Of a stretch of DNA of 64,000 nucleotides, positions 45,955 through 57,027 are shown in pieces. This stretch comes from Microthyrium microscopicum. Taxonomy: Eukaryota; Ascomycota; Dothideomycetes; Microthyriales; Microthyriaceae. A program made the position numbers and the translations under genes. The notes under the pieces are model-generated. The model was not told the origin of the DNA. It did no database searches and saw only the letters and a list, made by a program, of their open reading frames with translations. Positions within the stretch are counted from its first letter, which is position 1. Each line of letters opens with the position of its first letter. The stretch spans positions 1,695,744 to 1,759,743 of the forward strand of contig MU004230.1 in assembly GCA_010405405.1 (NCBI GenBank), given 5' to 3'.

Positions 45955-46481
45955 TCAAGCTTTCTGAGCATCATGTCCCCAATTCTACCAATTCATCAGT
46001 ATCATTCAGACTACAAAAAAACACAAACTTACCTTCAATGATTTATACGACTTGCTATTCGTGTCCTGCTTCGCCTTTTCCTCCTGAGCAAGATGGCGTT
46101 TACAATAAGCCACAACTCGTCGCATATGCTCAATGTCCTCTTCATCATACTCCTCAGGATCTTTCTTTGGATTCTTCTCTAAGATCTTGATAATCTTGCG
46201 ACCTCTGGTTAACAATTAGGCACGCAACATTTAGACAGGAAAATTGTGCAAATTGTTTGTAGCATACGATTCATGTCCAATGGTCTCGCCGCTTCCATCG
46301 TCTTTACTCCAGCCTGCGCCAATGGACTCTTCAGAGCCGAGCCAGTCTTGAAGCTCTTTGGCTGTCATGTTTACGAGTTCATTGAATTCTCTGCGTTATA
46401 TTAGTTGATATTTTTTAGAGTGAAGCTTTATTGGTGGGGTTTCCGGACATACTCTATCACGGTTTCGGTTGGCTTGACCAT
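45955..46481 (-). CDS. DUF3140 family protein
   Basis: Four exons (46481-46453, 46390-46268, 46204-46033, 45984-45955) give 117 aa. Start MVKPTETVIEEFNELVNMTA; motifs ELQDWLGSEESIGAGWS, GETIGHESGRKIIKIL and EEYDEEDIEHMRRVVAYCKRH, and the end SYKSLKNWGHDAQKA, match DUF3140, a small family known from bacteria and fungi. The last exon is only 30 nt, but the NWGHD ending it supplies is a family feature. The function is unknown; the protein is soluble and highly charged. Confidence 0.85.
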
Positions 46482-47635
46482 TTTGACAGGTTGATATATT
46501 CTCTAAATCGGCACTTTCTACTAACGAATCGTTCTAAAAAGTAAGATAACGAAGCGAGATGAATGATAAAGTAAAGATATACAAATCTTTCTCATCAACG
46601 GTTTCTCGGTTCGTGACATCATAGAAATACCGTAGCGCGCGAGGGGGGGTAGAGGAAATCTACCAGTGATCGTCCTGTTAAGGTTCTAGACTAGAAAATG
46701 TATATTCTGCAGAGAGGTACAATCGATGCCGCTTTCTAAGAGAAGATACCTATTTTAGAAAACCTATATTTTCTGTTCAAAAAAGCATTTTCTGAAAAAA
46801 CTATGTTTTAGCCATGTCATAGCTATAAAGAGGGGCAAAAAAAATCACCATGACATTCAATGAAGGATTAAGAGAGCAAGATAATTAGTAATAAGTACTT
46901 TTTTTTTTAAATTACAATTCGAACTACAAAGGAGGCTAGATCAATACGCTATAGCTTAGTCAGGCGAGGCATAATTACGGCTTAGATTTACTAGGATAAT
47001 TACAATTGCTAAATCAAAATTGCGGGGCAAATATATATACCTAAGTAACTTTTTAGCCTCTCCTTTTATAGCCTTCGTTCCTTCTAACATGCTATCGTAC
47101 CTTCTTCATCTTTAGTCGTAAGTGCTTTTATTCATAGAACATAAGATCTACTCAAGACATCATATTCTAGAGAAGAATAGGCTTCTATAAAAAGTTCAAA
47201 AGGTAATGTAGTTTCATTAAAAGATCAAGTCCTTTACTCCCCCCTCCACGCTACGGTATCCAATAGGGAAACGTTGCACAGAATCAATGACGCCGGCAGA
47301 GCGATTATCTTCTTCGACATAAGAACCCGTTGATATGTTCAAAATTCGATATATCCAAGCTTACTCTACATTTACTTCAAAAATAAGTGATGTTACAATA
47401 TGCATATATGACTTGCTGTGCGTCGCATGGCGTGTTTCCATCAGCTTCGCGTGTCATGTCAATCAACTTTCCTGGCAGTTTACTTGAACACACTGTCTAC
47501 CTTGACGATTTTAGACTATACATGGTAATCAACTCTTCTATTTTTCCAGGAATGTGCCAGCCCGTCGTGTATCAGAAACGAAAGCTTTTTCATCATATCG
47601 AGTAGAGTTTCGCTCTTGATAAGTGGAATTACACT
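46482..47635. other. Gene-free AT-richer stretch, possible old repeat remnant
   Basis: 46680-47060 is AT-rich with poly-A/T runs and degraded motifs, less extreme than the first 5 kb. No element ends could be defined. A 21-bp segment near 46690 matches one near 30200. Confidence 0.4.
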
Positions 47636-48164
47636 CTACAGGTATACATTGCTTGGGCAGCAATCGAAGCCTGGCACAACGCCTGCTTCACAAGCGCCAC
47701 GCAGTATTCTGACCAGAATAGCTTCATGGTAGTTTTTAATGAATTCTGTTAAAATGGTGATAGCAGAACAGGAGACGAGAGCAGCTGCCAGGCCTTTGTT
47801 GGGCCCAAACCTATTGACTGCCATGACCCATGGTGTTTCGAAGATAAGGTAGAAGATGAAGAAAAATGTGTTGATGTTGCCAGAGATCAATATCTTTGCT
47901 GAAGTAGAAGATAACAGGGTTGCTAAGCTGATGGGATCAGTAAGTAATGTTTGGGTGGAGGTATGTTCATACATTTGATCAATCCAGATAGTTCAAAACG
48001 AGAAAGGCGAATGCTTGTGGTAGAAAGAACTTATCAAACTCTCCCAGACATGCCTTTTTTTTCTCAGGCTCAATATAAATTTCAGAAGGGTTTCCAATAA
48101 TCTCTTCTGACGAGGCATCGGTACGCTTCTCGTCGAGAGTGACTGGGACTTTGGAATCTTTCAT
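47636..48164 (-). pseudogene. Broken MFS transporter gene (ACS/Dal5-Tna1-like), N-terminal part only
   Basis: From ATG 48164 the frame reads a typical cytosolic N-tail (TLDEKRTDASSEE) and the first transmembrane helix of fungal anion:cation symporters (DKFFLPQAFAFLVLNYLD). A TGA at 47981-47979 stands where the family has Arg (the usual LDRSN), so a single C-to-T change of CGA explains it. Downstream the next helices are recognisable: IFYLIFETPWVMAVNRFGPN and ILRGACEAGVVPGF, possibly after a short intron. Similarity stops after VVPGF, near a stop at 47636, so more than half of the usual 450-500 aa is missing. The flanks are decayed and AT-rich. Confidence 0.75.
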
Positions 48165-49270
48165 AATGAAGTATCGAGTGTAATATGAGATTATCTGATT
48201 GAATTCTGGGTGTTCACTGCAGTTCGTTCATCCTGTCAATACGTGGTTGTCTTTGAACCTCTCATGCTGCGATATCCTTGTCTTTCGCCAAACTCTTCAT
48301 TCCCGTCACATTTGGCTAGATCCTCCATCCGTTGATATGGCCATAGAGGACCTCGAGTGTGGAAAAATGTGTTTTTCTCTCAAGAAATAATGCAACCAAG
48401 CAACATCAAGATATGCTAAGCTCAAAGACGCAGTCGATATCCAAGATATCATTGGAGGATCGCCTCTGCCACAGCCTTGTGCGGTTAGTACTTTTTGCTG
48501 ATTGGCTGCTGCTGATTTTACGGCTGCCAGTACTTGTTGCTGATTGGTTGAATGCTCTCTCACTCCACCATCAAAATGGCATCACATGCAGGTAGTGAAA
48601 AATCCTGCACTACTAACCGTTTCTCTGAAAAGAGTCTGGATGAAAGGATAAAGTGCATGAGCTGGATCAAGATTGAAGCGTGAAAACTAATATTGCCCCA
48701 ATAACGTCCAAACAGCGATCTTCGTGTATCCAGCATTCCGGTTCCGGCTGAGACTCGTGCCCAAGGCTGACATGCTTTCAAGTTCAAATACATCGGAATT
48801 TTCATATTTTGGTTGCTGATGTCTCAAATTTGTCAGTTTTATGGCTCTGATGTCTTAAAAATGGAAGAATTCTCAGAGGGCAATGCGAGAGTACCTGCTG
48901 GCGTACAAACAACGCCATTACAACAGTTTTGCTGAACGTTCTTTACCACAGATACCTTCAAGCTACACAAGTCAATATACACAGTATAATTTGCATTCGA
49001 TGAGATTTTAACTAACATCTTGAAATCACACAAAACAAGGAAACTGATCAGAAGCTCCTCGATATGGACCAATGAAAAGCTTAAACATGATGACAGGCAC
49101 TCTTGAAAATCCGATCCTGCATTATACCATGTAACATCTCTCGCACATTTCACGACGTCCTTGTTCAGATATCCATGTCACAAGCAATTCCGATTAACTG
49201 GCTGCAAGTTTCGGGTGCTTGAGATATATACAGGTCGGAAGTGTGTGCTGCTAGACGTTGGTCAATGACC
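48165..49270. other. Decayed intergenic region with a short direct repeat
   Basis: A 19-bp direct repeat (AGTACTTTTTGCTGATTGG at 48487-48505 and a one-mismatch copy at 48529-48547) is 42 bp apart. Two minus-strand frames (48560-48805 and 48839-49153) have partly protein-like composition, such as GRYWGNISFHASILIQ and QQNCCNGVVCTPAG, and may be gene fragments, but no family could be assigned. Confidence 0.35.
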
Positions 49271-52200
49271 TCACCATTCGTCTTTTTTGAACTCGAATTT
49301 GAACTGGCCATCCCAAGGCACCTCATGCATTTCAAGGAGGATGTTTTTCAGCCGCTGAATGTGTTGTACACTTCCCCATGAAAGCTGACCAGGCAGACCA
49401 GCCAAAGCACCAGTAGTGATATTCTCGAGCGGGGGGTAATGCTGTCTGGCATACCAGTACTCTCGTCTTGTGTTGTGTCCGATACCTTGTGCTGTTGCTG
49501 GATCCAACTCTTCGTCAATATGCTTCTCTTCGTATCGCTGACGATGCGTTGTATCCGTGGGCAATTGGTCGTATTCATCATCACTATCTCCGAGCCCACA
49601 ATCAGCGGCAAAATCTTTGGGTGGAAAGTTTTCTTGCCAAAAGTATTGATTCAGACATCTAGATTGTCAGTATAAGTTCATCATGGGGGGCTAGTGTTAG
49701 CCAAAGCAGTATTTGAGCAGTCAATGCTCTGCTGAAAGGCCGTTCCATGGCGGTTTGCCAGGTAAACCTTTCAACAGAGCATCAAGCAGTGAAATACACA
49801 GGTTGGCCTTACACAGGGCAATACATACCGGTCTCTGTATCTATGCGGGTTTGGCGGAGATCCTAGTGGGGTGTTTGATGGCGAACCTGAATCATCCGGG
49901 TCAAAGCCAGCATAGCGCCTACGTTTCTTTGTCGCGGGGCTTGCATGGCAGGATCCTTCGTCTGATACTTCACTTGATTCCTCGCTCAATGACCGGGTAA
50001 AGCAGTCAGTTCCAAAGCAAACAGCACGCATCTGATGATATCTTGAGTCGTATGGAGCATACGTCGTGTCGAAATGGTTCACTAGAGGATGAACAATCTC
50101 CAAGCGACCCAGCGATCTGCCAGGCTGCACAAGCAGAACCCACAATAGATAAACCCATTCAGCTAGGGAGGTCGTCATGCAATGTTTGAGCGTCAAACGT
50201 CTCAGAGTCATGGGGAGCCAGGAGACCAGTGGTGGACCCATAAACGGCAGCACTGCCCCTGGTAGGGGTATTGAAGCACGAATTTGGGGTAGAGTCCACT
50301 GTGAGCCATTAAGCATACTCCCGAAAGAAATATTCTCTAGATGTATGGTATGCAGGTGCTGGAACTGTTGCCAATGTAGCATATGGTTGAGGCCATGACC
50401 AGTTACTCCAGTACCGCACCACGAAGGCTTGATTAGGCTGAAATTTGGTAAACATAGTTCCAAGTGTCGCAAATTTCTTAGTGAATTGAATCGTTCCGCA
50501 AAGTCTGTAGGACCTGTATCGCACACGGTATCTTCGTCAACATGTGCTCCTCTATCTTGTATACAGATGCTAAACTTTTCCACGGTATTCCAGAATGAGA
50601 CATTATTGTTCACAACTTCGGATTGGATAGTGTTTCCATGTGAGTCTACTCCTGCAGGACTGAGCGACGTATAATTGACATATGGCAAAACCAGTCGAAA
50701 CTCTGACATTGAGAATGGTCGTGGAACATAAGCAAAAACGTGATTTGGGTCTTGTGACAAGTCTTGGCCCATGAAGAGGGATGATTCGACTAAGACTTTC
50801 CGAACCCAGACTTTCTTGAAGTCTGGATATATGGAGCCTGGAAGGCGATCGTCCTGCCGAAAAGGAGGCTTTCGTAAGAATGCATTTATGGTTCTATGCA
50901 GCGTTGAATTATCGGAGTGGACTCTCAAATAGAAAGGCTGTTTTTTGGGCGATAAAAGGTCTTGATTTAGGGGTTCAAACTTGCCTTTCTTCAGTGCTGC
51001 GATCCCTCTTAGCCGAGTAGATTGAGACTGGGCTAGTCGTGTTTCTGTGCCAATGTTTACAAAGTCGTCTTCACTTTCCGAGTCAGATTCATGTTCCGCT
51101 TTGTCAGTTGCAAACTCCCGCGCCCCAATGGTATTTAATATAGGATAGAATCCCATCGTGCGACCCTACGGCACAGTTAGTCTAGAGTCCTCATATCCCA
51201 TCGATTCCGATGTATTCATTGAGACATGATAAGGATCTCACTTGACAAAGGAGGGTCTTTAACCAACTACGAAGCATCGACTAAAGCCGTGATGCTGTTT
51301 GAGATGAAAGAAGGCAATATCGCAAGAAATGCACTTACCCATCGTCTATGCAGCCTTCTGGCTCTTTTGGATGGCTTTGTTGACTCAATTTCTTCGTTGA
51401 TGTATTCGCGTCCTGTCCTGTCATAATGTGTGATTATGATAGTGTCTAGTTTGAACCCATTTTTCCGTCTCCGCGCAATTCTCCTCGCACTTTTTATCGC
51501 AATTTTTAGCGCCTTGTCTTCTGACTCATTGTCTTTTGGCTTATCGTCTTTTGGCTTGTTTTCATCTGATTCATCCTCATCTGATCCATCCCCGTCTGAA
51601 CCACGCCAGTTTGAGTCCGCTATTGTTAAGGCTTCGTGCAGGCCGTCAGTAATTATCTGTGATTCATTAGTCTCACTTCACTCTGTGTTTTGATTGATGG
51701 ATATCTCATCGGTGAATGAATTGTGCTGAGACGCCATTTCAGAGCACCTCAGCATAAGCATTGACACGTTTTTGGTGAACAAATAGACCCGGAATTCACT
51801 TCATCATGTAAAAACTTACACCGTCCTCACGAAGCTCAGATTGATTCGCCAGAGAGAGTCGTTGATATCTTTGGAGAACCGCTCGAAGTCTAGGGTTTCG
51901 AACGTGGATAATATCGCGATTGGGTTCCACGCTGTTAAGATTTTGCCAGTAAAAGCCATTGAGATAGTCTGTCGAAATATCAAGCTCTCTTACCAACCTT
52001 CGGGCTGGCCTTTCGCATCTAACCTCCGACCCTTCTGAATGAAGCAATTTGCCCAGTGCATGGATATTATTTCTCTCTGCGTGGCGTCAGAGTTAGACAC
52101 GCTCAATTTTAGGGAAGTGTTACATACCTAGCATTATCTTGACGCGCTTGAGAATTTCTCTCCTGGTGATTTTCTGCGCTTGTTTGCCTATACCTAGTAT

Positions 52201-52452
52201 ATCCGAGTTATGTCGTAGTGTCTTGAGCACACCATGTGTAGCAGGATCATCCTTACCAAATGGTCGTTTTCTGCTTAATCCTTTTGACTCATCTGATCTT
52301 CGTACATATGGTGTGTTCCAGTCATGCCTGGGATGCTCAACGATTTCCTCTCGTGCATAGCCATGTATTTTTTCCCAGATCTCTGCGGGTGCATAAAGAA
52401 CTTTACCAGGACCAGGTGCGGTATTGCCCGCACCGTCGTTGTTGTCAGCCAT
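49271..52452 (-). CDS. Large F-box-like protein of unknown function
   Basis: Five exons (52452-52128, 52076-51820, 51656-51339, 51165-49829, 49658-49271) give 874 aa with every splice site in frame. Residues 20-40 (LYAPAEIWEKIHGYAREEIV) resemble the start of an F-box (LPxEIWxKI). Exon 3 encodes an acidic Asp/Glu/Lys/Ser repeat (SDEDESDENKPKDDKPKD). The middle contains LRNLRHLELCLPNFSLI and LRRLTLKHC, LRR-like pieces, as in many fungal F-box proteins. The end is charged (LLEMHEVPWDGQFKFEFKK). By inference it may be a substrate adaptor of an SCF ubiquitin ligase. Introns 2-4 are about 160-175 bp, long for this window. Confidence 0.7.
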
Positions 52453-53279
52453 TGGCAGTTGATTGATCGGACGTCAGAAAGTAGCCGATAATTAGTATGA
52501 TAGTTGGATTACAAGCAAAATTTTGTGAGCATGTGCATAAAAGCCATACCTTGGAGGTAACGACCAGATGCAGCCTGAATAAAGCATAGAAATAATTCTT
52601 TCATGAAAATGAAAAGTGAGACAAAGACAGAAGCTTTCTGATGTCCTATCATTGGGGATGTTCAGTATACCTACATAGTCGAGAAGACCATGGAACAAAG
52701 GGTATACGTGTTTATGATAGGTTCTGGCGTTCATTGTTCATGCTTCACACGAATCATCCCAAGTCTTGGGAGAGAGACAGACATCGGACTAAGATCTAGT
52801 CCATAGATAACCCACGGTATAACGTTGTAGATGTGCATTTTCCGAACGAATCAAATATATCAATACTTTGACGAAGGAGTTAGCAACAAGGGACCAAGAA
52901 CTCAAGGAGGGATGAAGTTGGACATAAGGCGCTAATAGCGGCATGGCCTTAGCGTGGTCTCAGCGTGGCTGGAGCTTGGCGCCAGAAAACGATCCAAGCG
53001 TCGTTGCATCCTCGTCGAGATCAACTTTCCTTGAGAGACGTCATGCTGCAGCCAACCTCCATCCATGTGAAATCGAGATTGTTTATTCTGCCTGCTCACC
53101 CTGTCTCAACCCCTCACAAGCATCATCTTTGCTCGCTGTCAGAAATAGCAGCATCTTGACCCTCCATATCAATTCGAGCCGTCGTTGAGTAGACCTCGGC
53201 TTCTGGCATTTGTTTACTTTGCTCTGGTGCAGCAAACAGTACCTCCATCGACCAGGCAGCCATCCTCGAATCTCTCAAA
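52453..53279. other. Divergent promoter region
   Basis: This lies between the F-box-like gene and the LMBD1-type gene. Short frames only; the last 100 bp are pyrimidine-rich leader. Nothing else was seen. Confidence 0.4.
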
Positions 53280-55168
53280 ATGGCTCTTATCCAAACGAGT
53301 TTGATATGGGTGACATACGCCGTAGCAATTGCTATTCTCCTAATAATTGCCACCACCTTCGTCTTCATCTACCAAGATCCCCGCGAACGAGCTGCCTCTG
53401 TAACAACTGTCTGTATATTCACAACGAGCGCCCTTCTAGCAACCGTGCTGTTGATGCCCGTTGATATCGCACTCGTATCAGCAACAACTTCCTCAAGAGA
53501 TGGTAGAAAGAAAGACTGGGCTACACCCGATGCCGTAGAAAGCATAAGGTATACCCTCGAAATCGTATACTACACTCTATACTCTCTGGACGCGGTGCTG
53601 TGCCTCCTTGTCATTCCCTTCACATACTTCTACTTCGAGGAAGGTGGTCCAGATAGCGATGAAGATTCGCCAAGCCTAGGTTCCAGACTCTGGGGTGCTT
53701 TCAAGTATACCATTGGGTTCATTCTATTCGTCGTCATCCTGTTCCTGGTTGGCTTTTTCGTACCAGCTGCCAAAGGAGCCAAGGATGGAAAGCATCTGGA
53801 CTTGGACTACTTCAAAAATCTCCTATCAGAAAATCGTACGTTCAAGCTTATCCCTTGCATTGTCAAGACTAACGAATATTAGATGGCGAACGCGCTCTCA
53901 CTTTCGCTCTTGGCTTACTCATCACTCTTGGAACTTTGATATATGTCCTATACACCGCCGCTGGTCTAGCTCTTCTACCCGTTGCTATGATCAAATCTGC
54001 TCCTTCCATCTCAGCCCCATCTCTTGCAGAGAATACCGCTTCACAACTCGAACAAAACCGAGAGCGACAGCATCAACTCGAATCAAGAAATGAAGGCCGC
54101 GAAGATGGATTGAACTCCAGAGATCAGCGAGAATTGGAGGCTCTCATTCGTGAAGAACGAACTCTTGTTCGACGAGAACGCCTTGCTGCAGAAGCAACAG
54201 GCGAAGGCCGCAGCTGGGTCGTCCGAACCTGGCACAAGGCTGAAGCCGTTTTCAGGCCTATCAAGCTTCTTGGAGGTTTACTCCTCATGGTCATTGCACT
54301 CTTGATCTGGACATCGATGCTCATTACTGGCATTGATAAGGCCAAGAACTCAGTCTGCAAAGCTGGCTGTGGCTATATCCTAGGACACATCAACATTTTT
54401 CAACCCGTCAACTGGATTTTCGTTGTTTCATCAAAGGTCTTCCCAATCGACTATATAGTCTTCCTCTTCCTTGTACTATTTCTCTTCGCGTCATCGGTTG
54501 TTGGCATCGGCGTCGTTGGCATCCGTTTCCTCTGGATCGTCATCTTCCGCATCCGCAAGGGCCATACAAGCCCACAGGCACTTCTCATGGCAACTGTGAT
54601 GCTCACCTTGATCACACTGGCTATCAACTATTCTGTCGCCATGATGATCGCCCCTCAGTATGCCTCGTTCGGAACCCAAACCTACTGTGATCTGCCAGCC
54701 CGCCATCCAGGCGAGCAACCTGATTGCTCTAACCACCGCAGCTCCATCAAAGCATGCACCGAGCTTGCAGACAACCCAGTCGCAGGCCTCGTCTGCACGC
54801 CAAGTGTTGTGTCTACCTTCATTAACCGAGCAATGCTCAACTTCTCGTTCTTCGGTGTCGTTGACTTTTGGGCTCAATTTGCGTTCCTTGGTATGTCTCC
54901 TTACTCTCTTGAACTCTTGACATTCTAACGAATCGCTTCAGGTGTCTACTTGATTGTCTTCTTGACGACTCTGTTCCGCACTCCAAAGCTAGATGTGGAA
55001 GGTCTGGATGCCGATCTCGAAGAAGAGGAAGAGGAAGGCTTGCTGAGCAGCACTGGTCGACGATTCAATGCCACATGGCAAGACATTACCGGACGCTCGA
55101 AACAGCGCATGGCCCAGTATGGTGCCACTGATAGCCGAGAGCAGACTAATGGATCTGAGTCTCACTAA
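53280..55168 (+). CDS. LMBR1-domain lysosomal/vacuolar cobalamin transporter (LMBD1-like)
   Basis: Three exons (53280-53835, 53883-54890, 54942-55168) give 596 aa. About nine hydrophobic segments are visible, beginning [20 protein letters not shown], with the LMBR1 family run [13 protein letters not shown] and the later [20 protein letters not shown] and [17 protein letters not shown] long charged loop with a coiled-coil look (about residues 240-310, [20 protein letters not shown]) sits between membrane segments, as in LMBD1. Fungal members are annotated as probable lysosomal cobalamin transporters from similarity to human LMBD1; whether fungi use the protein for cobalamin is doubtful, so the true cargo or partner is open. 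Confidence 0.88.
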
Positions 55169-55449
55169 GGGCGTGAAGATGGGGGTGCAAAGAAACAAGC
55201 AATACCACTCACTGTATGAATTATGGAATTTGATATGCGTTGTTAGGCGTTATCGTGGGAGTGGCTGGGATTAGTTTAGGGGAGTTTGCTTCTCGTTTCG
55301 TTAGGATACCATAAATTGTTTGAAGTATGATTTTAACATTCAAGCGAGCTTAACTTTGACAAGCCACGCGATTCACATAAATCCTTTCCGCATAATATGG
55401 CGAATTCGGTGCATATGGGAGCATACAACCAGTAGACCAAGCAATATAC

Positions 55450-56361
55450 ATGCCAATTCCATTTGAAGATTTCACGGATCATATTGACACCATTCGCCTG
55501 CCATTGCATTGGGATGGTTTTGCAGTAATCCATGAACCTATTGCAGCTCAACACAATCTGGTGTCATCTCTGCCAAATTCACATGAGACTCGGGTGCCAC
55601 ACGATCCACTGACAGCTATTCTACCAATACCTAGGAATGACGAAGGTGAGTGACTCAAGCTAACAGGTAGCCGCGATCAGCAATAAAGTTGATGTCATCC
55701 CTCCAGGTCGCCAGACACGCGTGTCAACTTCGAGTGCAGCAATCGAAATCGGCGAGGCCCAATATCATAACTTGGCTGAGCTACTATATCACTCTCAAGA
55801 AGCAACAGCAAATTTTGAGATCCCATCAAGGCAGTCTTTGGCTCGTTATTTGACCGCCTATACCTTGGATTTCGATCCGCATTTACCATTCATTCATTTA
55901 CAGGCCCACATTCGACATATCAAAATCTAGCTTAGAGCTTTTGCTGGCTATCGCATGTGCTGGAGCCCAGTATCGGTTCGAACACAAACAAGCCGTAAGC
56001 CTCTTTCTCGCGGCCAAAGCTTATTCTTTTCGAACGCATCAAAGAGCGCGAACGAAATGCGGATTTTGCTGATAAGTGCAAGCCCCACGAATTCCGGCTA
56101 CCTGACCACTCCCTTGCGGGAGTCTATCAGCTCATCGATCAGAGTTCAGTCGCGAATGGAAACAGATATCGATTTGATGCAAGATGCGCGCTGTTTAATG
56201 TGCCCGATTGTCTTCTATTCGAACCGGCAAGTATTTCGAGCCTCAGTGTCCATGCAAGCCATGTTAGTGCAATGCGTTCGCGAATATACCCAACCATCAC
56301 ACTGCCAGGCATTACTCAAAGATATGAATTAGCTGCTCCCGGAAAGTATGATACAGTTTAA
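55450..56361 (+). pseudogene. Broken fungal-specific transcription factor (Fungal_trans) gene
   Basis: An ATG at 55450 opens a frame that continues across a good 61-bp intron (55646-55706) into RQSLARYLTAYTLDFDPHLPFIHL, the entry motif of the fungal-specific TF domain. The expected continuation (PTFDIS, then SLELLLAIACAGAQYRFEHK) is in another frame, consistent with four extra bases near 55900. A second shift near 56035 leads to ERIKERERNADFADK and a frame ending at 56361. No DNA-binding finger is present and the domain is only partly there. Length and frame breaks point to decay of a host regulator, not to extra introns. Confidence 0.6.
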
Positions 56362-57027
56362 GTCGGCTTACAGCTTTGAGATTGTAGACTGGGAATTTTC
56401 GTAGTATCTTCCAGCTCTTTCTCAGGAGGCAAATTGTTCAGTTTTCAATATCGATAAGGCTGAGCTAGTCTCAAAATGAAAGAAATAGCAAGGATCATGG
56501 CATCTGTAGCCCCTGGAGACCAGTAGCTGTTGCGTCACTGCCATTTTTTGTCTTGTGGTCTCGGCGCTGGAGGGGTACTAACATGGAAGGCACAAAGAAG
56601 GAAACAGCAAACAGCTATAGAAATCTAAACAGGAAGGTTTGATGGAAAGTATGATTTTGAGCCAATGAGATAATTGATATTTTAAAGGGCGATTTAATGC
56701 GCTTCAAGTCTTTGCTGTTTGCAAGGCAGCAATAGGTAGGCGCAGTGCAGTGGCAGGAAAATGGCGGGGCAACCATAGAAGTTTTTGGAAAGAAATAGAA
56801 TGTGGCAGAAGGTTGGAGGCCCAACAAGAATCTACCAAAGCTTGAATCCAAACCACTACAAAATCCTCTGCTCGCTCAACTTCGCACACTTCTTTCTTCT
56901 TCATCTCAGAAACTCTTCATCCTTCTCCATCTACAAGACTACTTGCTCGGGTCACTCCTAATCCCTTGCTATACTAAAGCCCAATACCCAATACCATCAC
57001 ATTCCACTTCCTACACATCCGCACATC
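56362..57027. promoter_or_regulatory. HSP70 promoter and leader
   Basis: No gene. The last 150 bp are C/T-rich leader. A heat-shock-element-like array is listed separately. Confidence 0.5.
56777..56801 (+). promoter_or_regulatory. Candidate imperfect heat-shock element
   Basis: Consecutive 5-bp units AGAAG, TTTTT, GGAAA, GAAAT and AGAAT lie about 230 bp upstream of the HSP70 start. Units 1, 3 and 5 fit nGAAn; unit 2 is one base from nTTCn; unit 4 does not fit. Hsf1 tolerates gapped arrays, so the site is plausible but unproven. Confidence 0.35.
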
